Notes: a model not told the origin generated them from the sequence alone. A stretch of 64,000 nucleotides of DNA from Anaeromyxobacter soli (GCF_022808855.1 NZ_JAKZLF010000001.1:62001-126000); one strand, 5' to 3'; shown: positions 1 through 14,943, numbered from the stretch's first letter. Numbers and translations are program-made.

Positions 1-1400
1 GATGCCCGCCTCGCGGAGGTGCCCCTCGACGAGCGCGAGCGACTCCGAGACGACCCGGTTCGCGTCGAGGTCGCGGAAGTCGGGCTCGGGGCGCTGCTGG
101 CTGAAGCGGAGCAGCTTCTGGGTGATGTCGCGGCAGCGCCGGGCGAGCGTCTCGATCTTCTCGAGCGACTCGCGGTCGGGGTGCCCGGGGGGCATCGCCT
201 CGAGCAGGAGCTGCGCGTTCCCGAGGATCCCCGTGAGCGGGTTGTTGATCTCGTGCGCGACGCCCGCGCCGAGCTGGCCGATCCCGGCGAGCTTCTGGGC
301 CTCGAGGAGCTGCGCCTGGGCCTCGCGCAGCTCGCGCGTGCGCAGCTCCACCTCGCGCTGCAGATCCTCGTTCCAGCGCTCGAGCCGCTGGCGGGCGGTG
401 CCGAGCTCGTCCGCCATCGCGTTGAAGGTGCGCGACACCGCCGCGACCTCGTCGCGCCCGTCCGCGGGGAGCCGGACCGCCACCTCTCCCGCGCCGAGCG
501 CGCGGGCGGCCGCGTCGATGCGCGAGAGCCCGACCGCCGTGCGCCGGACGACGAGGAACGAGATCGCGAGCACGCCCAGTGCCACGAGCGCGCAGGCGGT
601 GAGCGCCGCGTGGCGCAGGCCGACGATCGAGCCGTAGGCGACCTTCGCGGGGACCACGACGAGGACGCTCCACCCCGAGGAATTGCGGAGGGGCGCCCAG
701 GCCGCGAGGGCGCTCCGGCCCTGGAGCGTCCCTGCGCGCGCGGGATCGAGCCGTCCCGCGAGCTCCGCGCGCGCCGCCTCCTCGAGCGGGGGCGCGCCCG
801 CGGACGCGACGACCACTCGCGCCCCGTCGACGAGGTAGACCGCCCCGCCCTCGGGCACCGCGGCGTCGAGCCGCGGCTGCACGAGCTCCGTCCCGAGCCG
901 CACGCCCACGAGCCAGGTGCGCCCTTCGCGGACGGGCAGGGCGCGGACGGCCGCGAGGTGCGCGCCGGCCCCGGGCTCGTCGTACGCGAGCAGCACGAGC
1001 CCGGGCAGCGCGCGCTCCCCGGCGGCGCGCACCGCAGCGAGGAACGCGTCCGCGGCGGCTCCCGACCCCGTGACCAGCGCGCGCGTCCTGCCGCTCGCGT
1101 CCACGATGGCGCTCGCCTCCGCGGCCGGGAGCTGGCGCGAGAGGACGACGAGGAGCCAGCGCCGCTCGGCCTCGTCGAGGCGGTCGGGCCGCCAGCTCTC
1201 CGCCGCCGCGCCGAGGGTCGCGTCGATCTGGGCGAGCTCCGCGGCCACGCTCGCCGCGCCGGAGCGAGCGCGGGCGAGGTGCTCCGCGGACGTGCGGCGG
1301 ACGAGCTCGCGCTGGGCCCACGCCGCGATCGGGAAGCCGACTCCGACGACCGGTGCGAGCGAGGCTGCGAGGAGGACGAGCGCGAGCTTGCGCTGCAGCG

Positions 1401-1404
<4 letters not shown>
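1..1404 (-). CDS. Membrane sensor histidine kinase, C-terminus cut by window edge
   Basis: The frame is open from an ATG at 1404 down to base 1, giving 468 residues without a stop. A first membrane segment lies at about residues 6-28 and a second at about 256-287. The roughly 225 residues between them are a periplasmic sensing domain I cannot name. A HAMP linker (about 288-338) and a coiled coil follow, then a HisKA domain with the motif GVAHEINNPLTG, whose His384 is the predicted phosphorylation site. The ATPase domain must lie beyond the window. The start overlaps the stop of the upstream hybrid regulator gene by four bases (ATGA), so the two are probably translationally coupled and act in one pathway. 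The stimulus is unknown. Confidence 0.9.
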
Positions 1405-4721
<3,317 letters not shown>

Positions 4722-4831
4722 TCCTGAAGCGCGCCCCCCGGCGAGCGAGAAAAATTGCTGAACGCGCCCATCCTACCACGTGGCGGGCGCTTGGCCGATT
4801 TTCCCGCTATCGCCCGACATCGCGGTTTAGC

Positions 4832-4861
4832 TTGCCCTGCGCGGCTGGAAACGACTATAAG
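4832..4861 (+). promoter_or_regulatory. Candidate housekeeping promoter of typA
   Basis: TTGCCC at 4832-4837 and TATAAG at 4856-4861 are separated by 18 bases. The match to the sigma-70 consensus is 4/6 and 5/6. The -10 box ends 28 bases before the chosen typA start, in the 168-base divergent gap to the hybrid regulator. Confidence 0.6.
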
Positions 4862-4889
4862 TCCCGGCCTTTTACGCAAAGAGTCCTAC

Positions 4890-6743
<1,854 letters not shown>

Positions 6744-6861
6744 GGCGCTCGGCCGTCCTAGAGCAGCCAGCCGTCACCGACGCCGCCCCGGGCCCCGCCC
6801 GCGGGCGGCGTCGACGTCTCCGGCCCCCCGCGCCGACAGCGAGCGCGATCGCCACGAACGA

Positions 6862-6894
6862 AGACGCCGCCCCGGTCTCCCCGGAGCGGCGTCT
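6862..6894. terminator. Inverted repeat between convergent typA and rplC
   Basis: A 9-base perfect stem (6862-6870 pairs with 6886-6894) with a 15-base loop sits between two convergent genes. There is no clear U-run on either side, so it is only terminator-like. Confidence 0.45.
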
Positions 6895-6926
6895 CGTGTC
6901 CTTCGACCGGCGTGCGGCGGAGGCCG

Positions 6927-7637
6927 CTAGACCTTCGGCTTCGCGCGGGCGCGGACTTCCTGCACCTGCTTGGCGCGCGGCTGGCCCTTCACGGCCGTGT
7001 TGACGAAGAGGAGGCCGTCATTGTGGCCCGGCACTGCCCCCTTCACGAGGAGGAGGTTCTTGTCGGCCTCGACGCCCATGACCGTGAGGTTCTGGACCGT
7101 GACGTTGTCGACGCCGTAGTGGCCGGGGAGGTGCTTGCCCTTCCAGACCTTGCCCGGCGTCTTGCGCTGACCGATCGCGCCGACGTGCCGGTGGTGCTCG
7201 TGCGCCGTGGACGAGTCGCGCGCGGCGCCCTTCATGTTCCAGCGCTTCATGACGCCGGTGAACCCGCGGCCCTTCGTGATGCCGGCCACGTCGATGCGCT
7301 GGTTCTCCTTGAAGACCTTGTCGACCGTGAGGACGTCGCCGGCCTTGAGCTCGCCGAGGAGCTTCGCGTCCTTGACGCGGATCTCCTTCACGTGCCGGAA
7401 GATGGGCGTGCCGGCCTTCTTGAAGACGCCGACCTCGGACTTCGTGAGGCGGTGGGCGTGCTTCTCGTCCACCTCACCCCAGCCGAGCACGACCGCGTCG
7501 TAGCCGTCCTTCTCGGCCGTCTTGCGCCGCACCACCGTGCAGGGACCCGCCTCGATCACCGTCACCGGGATGCAGTCGCCCTCGGCGGTGAAGATCTGCG
7601 TCATCCCAAGCTTCTTCGCCAGAAGCCCTGTCGCCAT
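6927..7637 (-). CDS. rplC: 50S ribosomal protein L3, isolated gene
   Basis: A 236-residue protein with the full L3 signature: N-terminal GLLAKKLGMTQIF, a central stretch GITKGRGFTGVMKRW, and the C-terminal half with GKHLPGHYG and NLTVMGVE. L3 binds 23S rRNA early in 50S assembly near the peptidyl-transferase centre. The ATG at 7637 follows a GAGGTG ribosome site. The gene normally sits second in the S10 operon, but here it is alone between typA and a response regulator, with its own promoter. Either the S10 operon of this organism has lost rplC or this is a second copy. Nothing in the sequence suggests decay. Confidence 0.96.
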   Translation of the reverse strand: MATGLLAKKLGMTQIFTAEGDCIPVTVIEAGPCTVVRRKTAEKDGYDAVVLGWGEVDEKHAHRLTKSEVGVFKKAGTPIFRHVKEIRVKDAKLLGELKAGDVLTVDKVFKENQRIDVAGITKGRGFTGVMKRWNMKGAARDSSTAHEHHRHVGAIGQRKTPGKVWKGKHLPGHYGVDNVTVQNLTVMGVEADKNLLLVKGAVPGHNDGLLFVNTAVKGQPRAKQVQEVRARAKPKV

Positions 7638-7706
7638 GTGTCACCTCGCATTGGTCCGCCGCGCGTCACGACTGGCCGCGGAGGACGTGCCGTTGGAAAG
7701 GGGCGG

Positions 7707-7735
7707 TTTCTACCCGTCCGGCGGGCGGGTGTCAA
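7707..7735 (-). promoter_or_regulatory. Strong sigma-70-type promoter of rplC
   Basis: Read on the minus strand, TTGACA (7735-7730) is followed after exactly 17 bases by TAGAAA (7712-7707). This is a perfect -35 box with optimal spacing, about 70 bases upstream of the rplC start. Confidence 0.75.
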
Positions 7736-7789
7736 GGGAAGCCCGCGTACCGCCGCCGGTTTTCCGGGCGCGGTCGGGTGATGTCGCCG

Positions 7790-8167
7790 TCAGAGCGAGG
7801 CGCACTCCGACGAGGTCATCTGCGCGACCTGCGCGAGCAGCGCGTCGATGTCGAATGGCTTCGCCAGGTAGCCTGCGGCCCCGACCGACGCGGCGCGTTG
7901 CGGGTTGCCGTCCGCCGAGATGACGACGATGGGGATCTCCGCCCTGCCCGGCCGCTCCCGGAGCGCCTGGGCGAAGGCGAGCCCGTCCATCACGGGCATC
8001 ATCAGATCCAGCAGGATGATGGCCGGCTTCTCGGCCTCGACCCGCTCGAGCGCCTCCACCCCGTGACGCGCGCGCGCCACGCGATAACCCTCGCCTTCGA
8101 GGATGTCGCAGATGGCGTCGAGGATGTCGGGGTCGTCGTCGACGACCAGCACGAGGGGATCGGTCAT
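7790..8167 (-). CDS. Single-domain response regulator
   Basis: A 125-residue stand-alone receiver. The acidic pocket (VVDDDPD near residues 8-14), the acceptor Asp in LLDLMMP near 53, a conserved Ser (VISADG) and the Lys in YLAKPFD are all present, so it should be phosphorylatable. It has no output domain and probably acts by protein contact, as CheY/DivK-type proteins do. Its start overlaps the stop of the upstream kinase gene by four bases (ATGA), making that kinase the likely partner. Confidence 0.93.
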   Translation of the reverse strand: MTDPLVLVVDDDPDILDAICDILEGEGYRVARARHGVEALERVEAEKPAIILLDLMMPVMDGLAFAQALRERPGRAEIPIVVISADGNPQRAASVGAAGYLAKPFDIDALLAQVAQMTSSECASL

Positions 8168-8886
8168 GGCTCCCGGGGTGAATCGGGCGGGGCAGTATAT
8201 GCCCTCACTCGCGGGAGCGTGAGGAGGTAACCATCCTCGGACAGCGCGAGGCTGCCGTGCAGCGCCCCCGCCGCGCGGCGGGCGACCGGAAGCGCGAGGG
8301 CCCGCCCCTTCGGATCACTGGGGGAGCCCTTGCGCGGATCCTCGAGCGCCTCGGGGGGCACCGCGTGGCCCGACACCGAGATCGAGACGTCCTCCCCCGT
8401 GCGTGCGACCACGCGGACGGGCGTTCCCTCGCTGCCCGCGACGGCGAGCAGTGCCTCGATCGCCCGCTCGAGCAGCGAGCGATCGGCGGCCACCGTGATC
8501 GGCCCGTCGAGCTCGACGGTGACGGGCGGGGCGTCGGCGGGACGCCGCTCCAGCAGGCCCTCGAGGATCTCGCCCAGGGAGAGCGGCTCCGCGCGCACGG
8601 GGATGCCCGCCACGTCGAGCCGCTCGCAGAGGAAGTGATCCTCGACGAGCTGGCGAACGCGGGAGAGCGAGCGCAGGCACATCGCGGAGAGCTTGTCGCC
8701 GCGAGCCCCGCCACGCTCCTCGGGCGACATTCGAGCCAGGAGCTCGGCCGTCCAGAGCGCGGTCGAGAGCGGGTTGCGGACCTCATGGGCGACGAAGCCG
8801 AGATACCCGCTGCGCCGCTCGTTCGCGTCCGCCCTCTCCTCCGAGTCCGATGCGTTCTTGGGCTGTTCCGATTGCTCGCGCTCCAC
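8164..8886 (-). CDS. Soluble histidine kinase partner of the adjacent response regulator
   Basis: I chose the GTG at 8886, preceded by CAGGTGG, giving 240 residues. The frame stays open to a TTG at 9015, so the start is uncertain. A HisKA motif reads FVAHEVRNPLS, with His34 the predicted phospho-acceptor. The C-terminal half aligns in position with an ATPase domain, but N-box and G-box residues are weak (no clear NLLxNA or GxGLGL), so it may be a degenerate or inactive kinase. There is no membrane segment. It overlaps the response regulator gene by ATGA and is divergent from the sigma factor gene. Confidence 0.8.
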   Translation of the reverse strand: MEREQSEQPKNASDSEERADANERRSGYLGFVAHEVRNPLSTALWTAELLARMSPEERGGARGDKLSAMCLRSLSRVRQLVEDHFLCERLDVAGIPVRAEPLSLGEILEGLLERRPADAPPVTVELDGPITVAADRSLLERAIEALLAVAGSEGTPVRVVARTGEDVSISVSGHAVPPEALEDPRKGSPSDPKGRALALPVARRAAGALHGSLALSEDGYLLTLPRVRAYTAPPDSPREP

Positions 8887-9186
8887 GATCCACCTGCCTG
8901 GCCGCCATCCCGACGAGCGTGCAGCCACAACCTGGGTACCCCGTCTGTCACGCGCAAGTGAGCTCTGCAACCACCCCGTAGGTCTTGCAGAACGAATTAC
9001 AGGGAAAAAACCCAACGGGGCCGGGGGCTCGCGCGTTGCCTGTCATTTCTACAGCCACCCGGTTTCCGAGCGGCTCCTGTCCTAACAGCCAAGCCGTTGG
9101 AATCGCGCACAATTTTTCCCTACCCCTTTGCGGCACGTCCGTTGCTTTCTCCAGCTCCCGTCACTAGGCAACCTTCCGGAGGCCGA

Positions 9187-10110
9187 ATGAAGCGCATCGC
9201 GATCCCGACGACCACCAGCTCCCTCGAGCTGTATCTATCGGAGATCAATCGCTTTCCTCTCCTGACCGTGGATGAGGAGCAGCGGCTCGCTCGGCTCTAC
9301 CGCGACCAGGGGGACACGCGCGCGGCGCACCGCCTCGTCACGGCCAACCTGCGGTTCGTGGTGAAGGTCTCGTACGAGTATCGCTCCTACGGCTTCAAGA
9401 TGGCCGACCTCATCCAGGAGGGGAACATCGGCCTCATGAAGGCGGTGCAGAAGTTCGATCCGGACAAGGGCATCCGGCTCATCTCGTACGCCGTCTGGTG
9501 GATCCGGGCCTACATCCAGAACTACATCCTCAAGTCGTGGTCCCTCGTGAAGCTGGGGACGACGCAGGCCCAGCGGAAGCTGTTCTTCTCCCTCGCGCGG
9601 ACGAAGCGCGAGCTCGACAAGATGTCCGTCGAGCACGGTCTGGACTCCGACGCGCAGGACAAGGGCAAGATCGCGAAGAAGCTCCGCGTGAAGCCCGCCG
9701 AGGTCGAGGAGATGGAGCAGCGGATGGACGGCCGCGACCTCTCCCTCGACGCGCCGATGGGCGACGACGGCGGCTACTCGCACATCGACTTCGTCGCCGG
9801 CAAGGCGGCAGCCCAGGACGACGAGCTCTCCGTCGCCGAGGAGCAGCAGATCGTCGCCTCGAAGGTGACCGCGGCCCTCGCGCGCCTCGATCAGCGCGAG
9901 CGCTACATCATCGAGCAGCGCGTCATGGCCGATCGCCCGCTCACGCTGAAGGAGCTGGGGGAGCACTTCGGCTTCTCGCGCGAGCGCGCCCGCCAGCTGG
10001 AGATCCGGGCGAAGGAGAAGCTGAAGCAGGAGCTCCACGCGCTCGCGAGCGAGATCGAGTGGCCGACGGATGGGACGCCGGTCGACGTCGACGACGCCGC
10101 GCTCGCCTGA
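9187..10110 (+). CDS. rpoH: RpoH-family (sigma-32-like) RNA polymerase sigma factor
   Basis: A 307-residue group 3 sigma factor. Region 1.2/2.1 begins [14 protein letters not shown]. Region 2 has the core-binding FVVK...[14 protein letters not shown] and a [10 protein letters not shown] segment of regions 2.3-2.4. The RpoH box [12 protein letters not shown] starts at residue 129 and distinguishes RpoH from RpoD and RpoS. A C-terminal helix-turn-helix ([12 protein letters not shown]) forms region 4.2. The ATG at 9187 lies four bases after GGAGG, which decides it against upstream in-frame codons. Myxobacteria have several RpoH-like factors used in heat shock or development (SigB and SigC of Myxococcus), so this may not be the heat-shock factor itself. 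Confidence 0.93.
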   Translation: MKRIAIPTTTSSLELYLSEINRFPLLTVDEEQRLARLYRDQGDTRAAHRLVTANLRFVVKVSYEYRSYGFKMADLIQEGNIGLMKAVQKFDPDKGIRLISYAVWWIRAYIQNYILKSWSLVKLGTTQAQRKLFFSLARTKRELDKMSVEHGLDSDAQDKGKIAKKLRVKPAEVEEMEQRMDGRDLSLDAPMGDDGGYSHIDFVAGKAAAQDDELSVAEEQQIVASKVTAALARLDQRERYIIEQRVMADRPLTLKELGEHFGFSRERARQLEIRAKEKLKQELHALASEIEWPTDGTPVDVDDAALA

Positions 10111-10147
10111 CACGCGGCATCGTTTCCATGGCGGCACGTGAGACGGC

Positions 10148-10171
10148 GGCGTCCCTCGCCTGAGGGGCGCC
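10148..10171 (+). terminator. Hairpin after the sigma factor gene
   Basis: A 9-pair stem with one G-U wobble (10148-10156 with 10163-10171) lies 38 bases after the sigma factor stop and before the next gene. There is no U-run, so it is terminator-like only. Confidence 0.35.
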
Positions 10172-10208
10172 ACGCCGCGTAAGCCTGGGATCGTGTACAA
10201 CCCAGGAG

Positions 10209-11954
10209 ATGTTCGAGGGCGCGCCGCGTCAGACGCTCAGCCGAGCCGTGGGCATCGCCGTCATCGCCTTCGTCGCGAGCGCCAACAGCATCGCAAACGG
10301 GTTCGTGTTCGACGACGCTTACAACGTCCTCCACAACCCGTGGATCATCGCGTTCCCCGCTCTCGGCGACGCGTTCACGCACCACATGGCTGGCTTCGCG
10401 GCCGGCCTCGACACGAGCTACTACCGGCCCGTGATGCACGTCCTGCTGTGGGCGTCTCGAGCGGTGTTCGGTCCAGAAGCGTGGGGCTTTCACGCCGCGA
10501 ACGTCCTCCTGCACGCCGGGACATCCGCCGCGGTGTACGTCCTGCTGGTCCGCTGGGCCCGTCAGGACGCCGCGCAGCAGACGTGCGCTCCCGACGCCAT
10601 CTCGGCGAGTCGCCTGTACATCTCGGGACCCGCCATCGGAGCGCTCATCTTCGCGGTCCACCCGGTCCACGCCGAGGCGGTGGCGTGGATCTCGGGGATC
10701 GTGGACCTGTCGTTCGGCTTCTTCTTCCTGGCCGCTCTCCTCGTCGCGACGAGCAGGCGGTCGTCGTCGTGGACGGGCCCTGCCATCGCCGGGGTCCTGT
10801 TCCTGGCGTCACTGCTGGCGAAGGAGCCCGCGGTGATGCTGCTCCCCACCGTCGTGGTGGCATTCGGGATCCGCGGCGACCTGTGGTGTCCGACGCAGCG
10901 CGTCCGAGCCTGGAGAATCCTCGCTTCGCTTTCCGCGGCTACGTTCCTGTACTTGCTGCTCCGCGTGAACGCGCTCGGCGGCCTGATGGGGACGGGAGGA
11001 GCACATCGGGTAAAGGTCGGGGTCGTCGATGGCGTCCTGACGGCGTTGACGCTGCTCGCCGACTATTCGGCCTTGCTCGTGTGGCCGCAGCGCCTCAGCG
11101 CGGTCCACGCGCGCGGGGTCGTGACGACACTGACGCCCGGAGTGGTGGGGGGCGTTCTCACCCTTGCCGCGCTCGCGGCGATCGCCTGGTTCGGCCGCCG
11201 CAGCGCCGGCGTGGTCGTGGGAGTCGCCCTGCTCGTCCTCCCGCTCCTGCCCGCGCTGTACGTTCCTGTCCTCGGGGAGGGACTGGTCGCGGAGAGGTAC
11301 TTGTACCTGCCCCTCGCGGGCGCGGCGCTGCTCGTCGCGATCGCACTCGAGCATCCGCTCGCTCGTCGAGCGCCGGTGGCGCTGAGGTCCGCCACTGCGG
11401 TGCTGGTCATCGGCCTCCTCGCCGCGGGGACCCTCTCGCGAAACGAGGTCTGGCGGAGCGATCTCTCGCTGTGGAGCGACGCAGCCCGGGAGGAACCTCT
11501 AAGCGCCGCCGCGCAAGAATACCTGGGACACGCGCTGCTCGCGTCGGGCGACGCATCGGGGGCCATCCCGGCCCTGACGCGCGCCCTCGCGCTCGACCCT
11601 GCGCACCACGAAGCGCGGCTCGACCTCGCCTCGGCGCTCGCCTCCACGGGGAACGCAGCGGAGGCGACTCGCGCTGCGGAGCTGGCGGTCACCGAGCGGC
11701 CGGCGAACGCCTCCGCCCACACGGTCCTCGGCTACGCGCTGTCGGTGAGCGGCCGATTCTCGGAGGCAGCGGCCGCGTACGAACGCGCGCTCGAGCTCGA
11801 TCCCAGCGCGGCGGCGGCGCATAACGGGCTCGCCATATGCGTTGCGAACCTCGGGCGGATGGACCGCGCCGTCCTGCACTTCGGGGAAGCAGTCAGGCTG
11901 GACCCTGGCAATCCCCAGTACGCACGCAACCTGGCCCTCGCGATGGGCCAGTGA
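10209..11954 (+). CDS. GT-C-like membrane protein with C-terminal TPRs (copy 1 of 5)
   Basis: A 581-residue protein with about 10 membrane segments and C-terminal tetratricopeptide repeats from about 435. After the first membrane helix comes NGFVFDD with Asp35-Asp36. A luminal acidic pair at this place is typical of GT-C glycosyltransferases, including the TMTC/PMT O-mannosyltransferases. A YYRPV motif and an AVHPVHAEAV motif follow, shared with the other copies in this window. The likely job is transfer of a lipid-linked sugar to a periplasmic or surface protein, with TPRs binding partners. Activity is inferred from topology and motifs only. AGGAG directly abuts the ATG at 10209, so the exact start is uncertain. 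Confidence 0.8.
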   Translation: MFEGAPRQTLSRAVGIAVIAFVASANSIANGFVFDDAYNVLHNPWIIAFPALGDAFTHHMAGFAAGLDTSYYRPVMHVLLWASRAVFGPEAWGFHAANVLLHAGTSAAVYVLLVRWARQDAAQQTCAPDAISASRLYISGPAIGALIFAVHPVHAEAVAWISGIVDLSFGFFFLAALLVATSRRSSSWTGPAIAGVLFLASLLAKEPAVMLLPTVVVAFGIRGDLWCPTQRVRAWRILASLSAATFLYLLLRVNALGGLMGTGGAHRVKVGVVDGVLTALTLLADYSALLVWPQRLSAVHARGVVTTLTPGVVGGVLTLAALAAIAWFGRRSAGVVVGVALLVLPLLPALYVPVLGEGLVAERYLYLPLAGAALLVAIALEHPLARRAPVALRSATAVLVIGLLAAGTLSRNEVWRSDLSLWSDAAREEPLSAAAQEYLGHALLASGDASGAIPALTRALALDPAHHEARLDLASALASTGNAAEATRAAELAVTERPANASAHTVLGYALSVSGRFSEAAAAYERALELDPSAAAAHNGLAICVANLGRMDRAVLHFGEAVRLDPGNPQYARNLALAMGQ

Positions 11955-11981
11955 CCGGGGGCGGGGGAACCTCGGGCGTGC

Positions 11982-13361
11982 CTACCCGATGCCGTGCTTC
12001 TTCAGCCGGTAGCGGAGCGTGTCGCGCGACACGCCGAGGAGACGGGCGGCCTTCGACTGGTTGCCGCTCGCGCGCTCCATCGCCTCGACGATGAGCTTGC
12101 GCTCGACGTCGTCGAGCACGAGGCCGTCCGGCGTGACGCTCGGGACGAGCTTGTCCGTGCGCTTCGCCGGTGTGGCGCGGCGCAGCTCGGGGCTGAGGTG
12201 CTCCGGGCGGATCTCCTCGACCCCTGCGTGCAGGATGAAGGCGCGCTCGACGACGTTGCGCAGCTCGCGGACGTTGCCCGGCCAGCGGTAGGCCCTGAGG
12301 AGCTCCATCGCGGCGGGCGTGACGCCTCGCACCTGGCGCTTCATCTCCGAGTTGAAGCGGGCGATGAAGTGCGCGGCGAGCGCGCCGACGTCCTCCACGT
12401 GATCGCGCAGCGGCGGGACCACGATCCGGACGACGTTCAGCCGGAAGAAGAGGTCCGCGCGGAACCGGCCCTCCGCGACGCGCTGCTCGAGGTCGACGTT
12501 CGTCGCGGCGATGACGCGCACGTCGCTGCGCAGCTCCTGGACGCCGCCGACGCGCCGGAACGTCTTGTTCTCGAGCAGGCGCAGGAGCTTCGCCTGGCCG
12601 CCGGGGGGGAGGTCGCCGATCTCGTCCAGCATCACCGAGCCGCCCTCGGCGCTCTCGAACAGGCCGCGCTTCTGGGCGTGGGCGTCGGTGAAGGCGCCGC
12701 GCTCGTGCCCGAAGAGCTCCGACTCGAGGAGGTGCTCCGGGAGGGCGGCGCAGTTCACCTGGAGGAACGGCCGCTCGGCGCGCGCGCTCTGGAAGTGGAT
12801 GGCGCGGCCGACGACCTCCTTGCCGCAGCCGCTCTCCCCCTCGATGAGGACCGTCGTCGTGTCCGACGCGCCGAGCCGCGAGATCATCGAGCGCACCTGC
12901 TCCATCGCGCTCGACGCGCCGACGATCGCCTCGAGCGCGGTCCCGCCGCGGCGCTCGCTCGCCAGCGCCGCGATCTGCCGGCGCGTGCGCGCGGTCGCGA
13001 TGGCCCGCTCCACCGCGGCGTCGAGCGCCTGGAACGGGAACGGCTTCACGAGGAAGTCCATCGCCCCGTGCTTCATGGCGTCGACCGCGATGTCGACGGT
13101 CGAGTGGGCGGACATCATGAGGACGATGAGGTCCGCGTTGTCCGCCAGCGCGCGCTGCAGCGTCTGGACCCCGTCGATCCCGGGCAGCCGCACGTCGAGG
13201 AGCATGACGTCGGGCGGGTTCGCGGCGAGCATCTCGAGCGCCTGCTCGCCCGACTCGGCCGACAGCACCTCGTAGCCGCTGCGCTGCAGGCGCTCCGACA
13301 CGGACCAGCGGATCAGCTTCTCGTCGTCCACGACGAGGACGCGGGCCGAGGGGATCGTCAT
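11982..13361 (-). CDS. NtrC-type sigma-54 activator (REC-AAA+-Fis)
   Basis: A 459-residue response regulator. The receiver has VDDE near 11 and acceptor Asp56 (LLDVRLPG). The AAA+ domain has Walker A GESGCGKE at 175-182, the sigma-54 contact loop reading GAFTDA at 222-227 (canonical GAFTGA), and Walker B VMLDEIGD near 243-250. The C-terminus is a Fis-type helix-turn-helix ending LRYRLKKHGIG. It should activate sigma-54 promoters once phosphorylated. Its ATG at 13361 overlaps the stop of the kinase gene by four bases, so the two form a pair. A good sigma-54-type promoter about 3.1 kb away at 16495 is a candidate target. Confidence 0.93.
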   Translation of the reverse strand: MTIPSARVLVVDDEKLIRWSVSERLQRSGYEVLSAESGEQALEMLAANPPDVMLLDVRLPGIDGVQTLQRALADNADLIVLMMSAHSTVDIAVDAMKHGAMDFLVKPFPFQALDAAVERAIATARTRRQIAALASERRGGTALEAIVGASSAMEQVRSMISRLGASDTTTVLIEGESGCGKEVVGRAIHFQSARAERPFLQVNCAALPEHLLESELFGHERGAFTDAHAQKRGLFESAEGGSVMLDEIGDLPPGGQAKLLRLLENKTFRRVGGVQELRSDVRVIAATNVDLEQRVAEGRFRADLFFRLNVVRIVVPPLRDHVEDVGALAAHFIARFNSEMKRQVRGVTPAAMELLRAYRWPGNVRELRNVVERAFILHAGVEEIRPEHLSPELRRATPAKRTDKLVPSVTPDGLVLDDVERKLIVEAMERASGNQSKAARLLGVSRDTLRYRLKKHGIG

Positions 13362-14863
13362 GCGGCGTGCTCCGTCGCGCGCACGGGGCGCGCCAGCTGC
13401 AGGGTCACCGTGAACACCGTCCCTCCATCCGGCGGACAGCGGTAACCGATGTGCCCCCCGTGCTCCGCCACGATGCGGGCGGAGATCGCGAGGCCGAGGC
13501 CGTTCCCCTCGCGCTTGGTCGTGAAGAACGGCTTGAACACCTGGGCGCGGAGGTCGGTGGGGATGCCGGGACCGGTGTCGGCGATCTCGACGACGACGTT
13601 CCCGTCGCCCATCCGCGAGTGGACCGTGAGCGTCCCCTTCCCCTGGGCGGACATGGCCTGGCAGGCGTTGAGGCAGATGTTGAGGAACACCTGCTCGAGC
13701 TGGGACGGATCGGCCAGCACGGGGGGCAGCTCCGGCGCGAGCTCCGGGGCGACCACGACCACGCCGTTTCGCGACTGCTGGCGGATGAGGAAGAGCACCT
13801 TCTCGAGCGTGCCGTTCACGTCGGTGGAGCGGAGCCTCGCCTTCGGAGGCCGGGCGAAGCTGAGCAGGCTCTCCATGGTGTGCGTGAGGCGCTGCACCTG
13901 GTGGCGCATCTCGCCGACCACCTCGGCGTGCTGCGGGTCCTCGGCGAGGTCCTCCGCGAGGAGCTCGAGCGCGCCGGAGAGCCCGGCGAGCGGGTTCTTG
14001 ATCTCGTGGGCGAGGCCCGTCGCGACCTCGCCGACCGCCGCGAACCGGTCCGCCCGCACCATCCGCTCGCGGTAGAACGCCTCGAGCTCCGCCTGGCTCC
14101 GGCGGAGGGCGGCGAGCATCGCGTCGAACCCCCGGGCGGCGGTGCCGAGCTCGTCGGAGCGCCCCTCGTCGGCGCGCACCGTGAGCTCGCCGGCCTCGGC
14201 CCGCTTCATCGCGGCGACGAGGCGCTGCAGCGGGCTCACGGCCTCGCGCCCGAGCAGCCAGAGCAGGATGGCGAGCAGGCAGACGAGCGCTCCGGACGCC
14301 GCGAACAGGAGGGTCTTCGCGAGGCGGGACTCCGACAGCTCGATGGGATCGCGGCTGAAGCGGAGGTCGAGCCAGCCGTTCACGGGCGAGTGGGTCCCAT
14401 GGCAGCGCGCGCACGCGGTGGCGTTCGGGATCGGGTGGATGACCGCGTACTCCAGCTCGTTCCCGTTCGGCGACTGCACCACGGTCGTGGTCTCGAACTT
14501 GCGGAGATCCGGCCACGGCACCGCGCCGATCAGGGCCGGCGCGGTCGACACGGAGATGTAGCCGGTCGGCGCGACGAGGCTCGCCGCGAGCAGCTCGCTG
14601 TTGTGCGCCATCAGGGTCCCGAGCAGCGCCGGGACGGCGTTCGGCTGGCCCGAGAGCATGGTGTTCGAGACGCCCGACGCCACCATCTCCGTGAAGATCT
14701 GGGCGCGCTCGCGGCGTCCGCGCTCGATGTCCGAGCCGTAGAGGTGGACGGCCCCCGCGACCATCGCCGCCATCGTCAAGGCGAACAGGAGCGCCGTCGG
14801 GAGCAGGATGCGCGCCCGGATGCTCGAGTCGAGCCGCTTGAAGAGGCGTTCGAGTGGATTCAT
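13358..14863 (-). CDS. Sensor histidine kinase with a periplasmic haem-c motif
   Basis: A 501-residue protein with membrane segments at about 19-40 and 184-205. The periplasmic domain between them contains CARCH at residues 151-155, a c-type haem attachment site. A HAMP linker, a coiled coil, HisKA with LAHEIKNPLAG (His286) and an ATPase domain with GNGLGLAI complete it. Related haem-bearing periplasmic domains occur in deltaproteobacterial chemoreceptors and kinases, where they sense redox state or small ligands. Here the domain probably reports respiratory electron supply to the NtrC-type partner, with which it overlaps by ATGA. A single haem motif in a kinase next to a cytochrome locus is notable. 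The ligand is unknown. Confidence 0.9.
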   Translation of the reverse strand: MNPLERLFKRLDSSIRARILLPTALLFALTMAAMVAGAVHLYGSDIERGRRERAQIFTEMVASGVSNTMLSGQPNAVPALLGTLMAHNSELLAASLVAPTGYISVSTAPALIGAVPWPDLRKFETTTVVQSPNGNELEYAVIHPIPNATACARCHGTHSPVNGWLDLRFSRDPIELSESRLAKTLLFAASGALVCLLAILLWLLGREAVSPLQRLVAAMKRAEAGELTVRADEGRSDELGTAARGFDAMLAALRRSQAELEAFYRERMVRADRFAAVGEVATGLAHEIKNPLAGLSGALELLAEDLAEDPQHAEVVGEMRHQVQRLTHTMESLLSFARPPKARLRSTDVNGTLEKVLFLIRQQSRNGVVVVAPELAPELPPVLADPSQLEQVFLNICLNACQAMSAQGKGTLTVHSRMGDGNVVVEIADTGPGIPTDLRAQVFKPFFTTKREGNGLGLAISARIVAEHGGHIGYRCPPDGGTVFTVTLQLARPVRATEHAA

Positions 14864-14943
14864 CCGCTAGGGGACAACGTTCGGCCCACCGCCATCATTG
14901 CAAGGACAGCGACGGACGGGAAGGCGCCGTCCCCGGCGGATGT

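Noticed and set aside
9026-9039. GGCTC-GCGCG-TTGC as a sigma-54 promoter of the rpoH-like gene
   Set aside because: Spacing is right but the -24 box is imperfect and G+C-rich matches are expected by chance; nothing else supports it.
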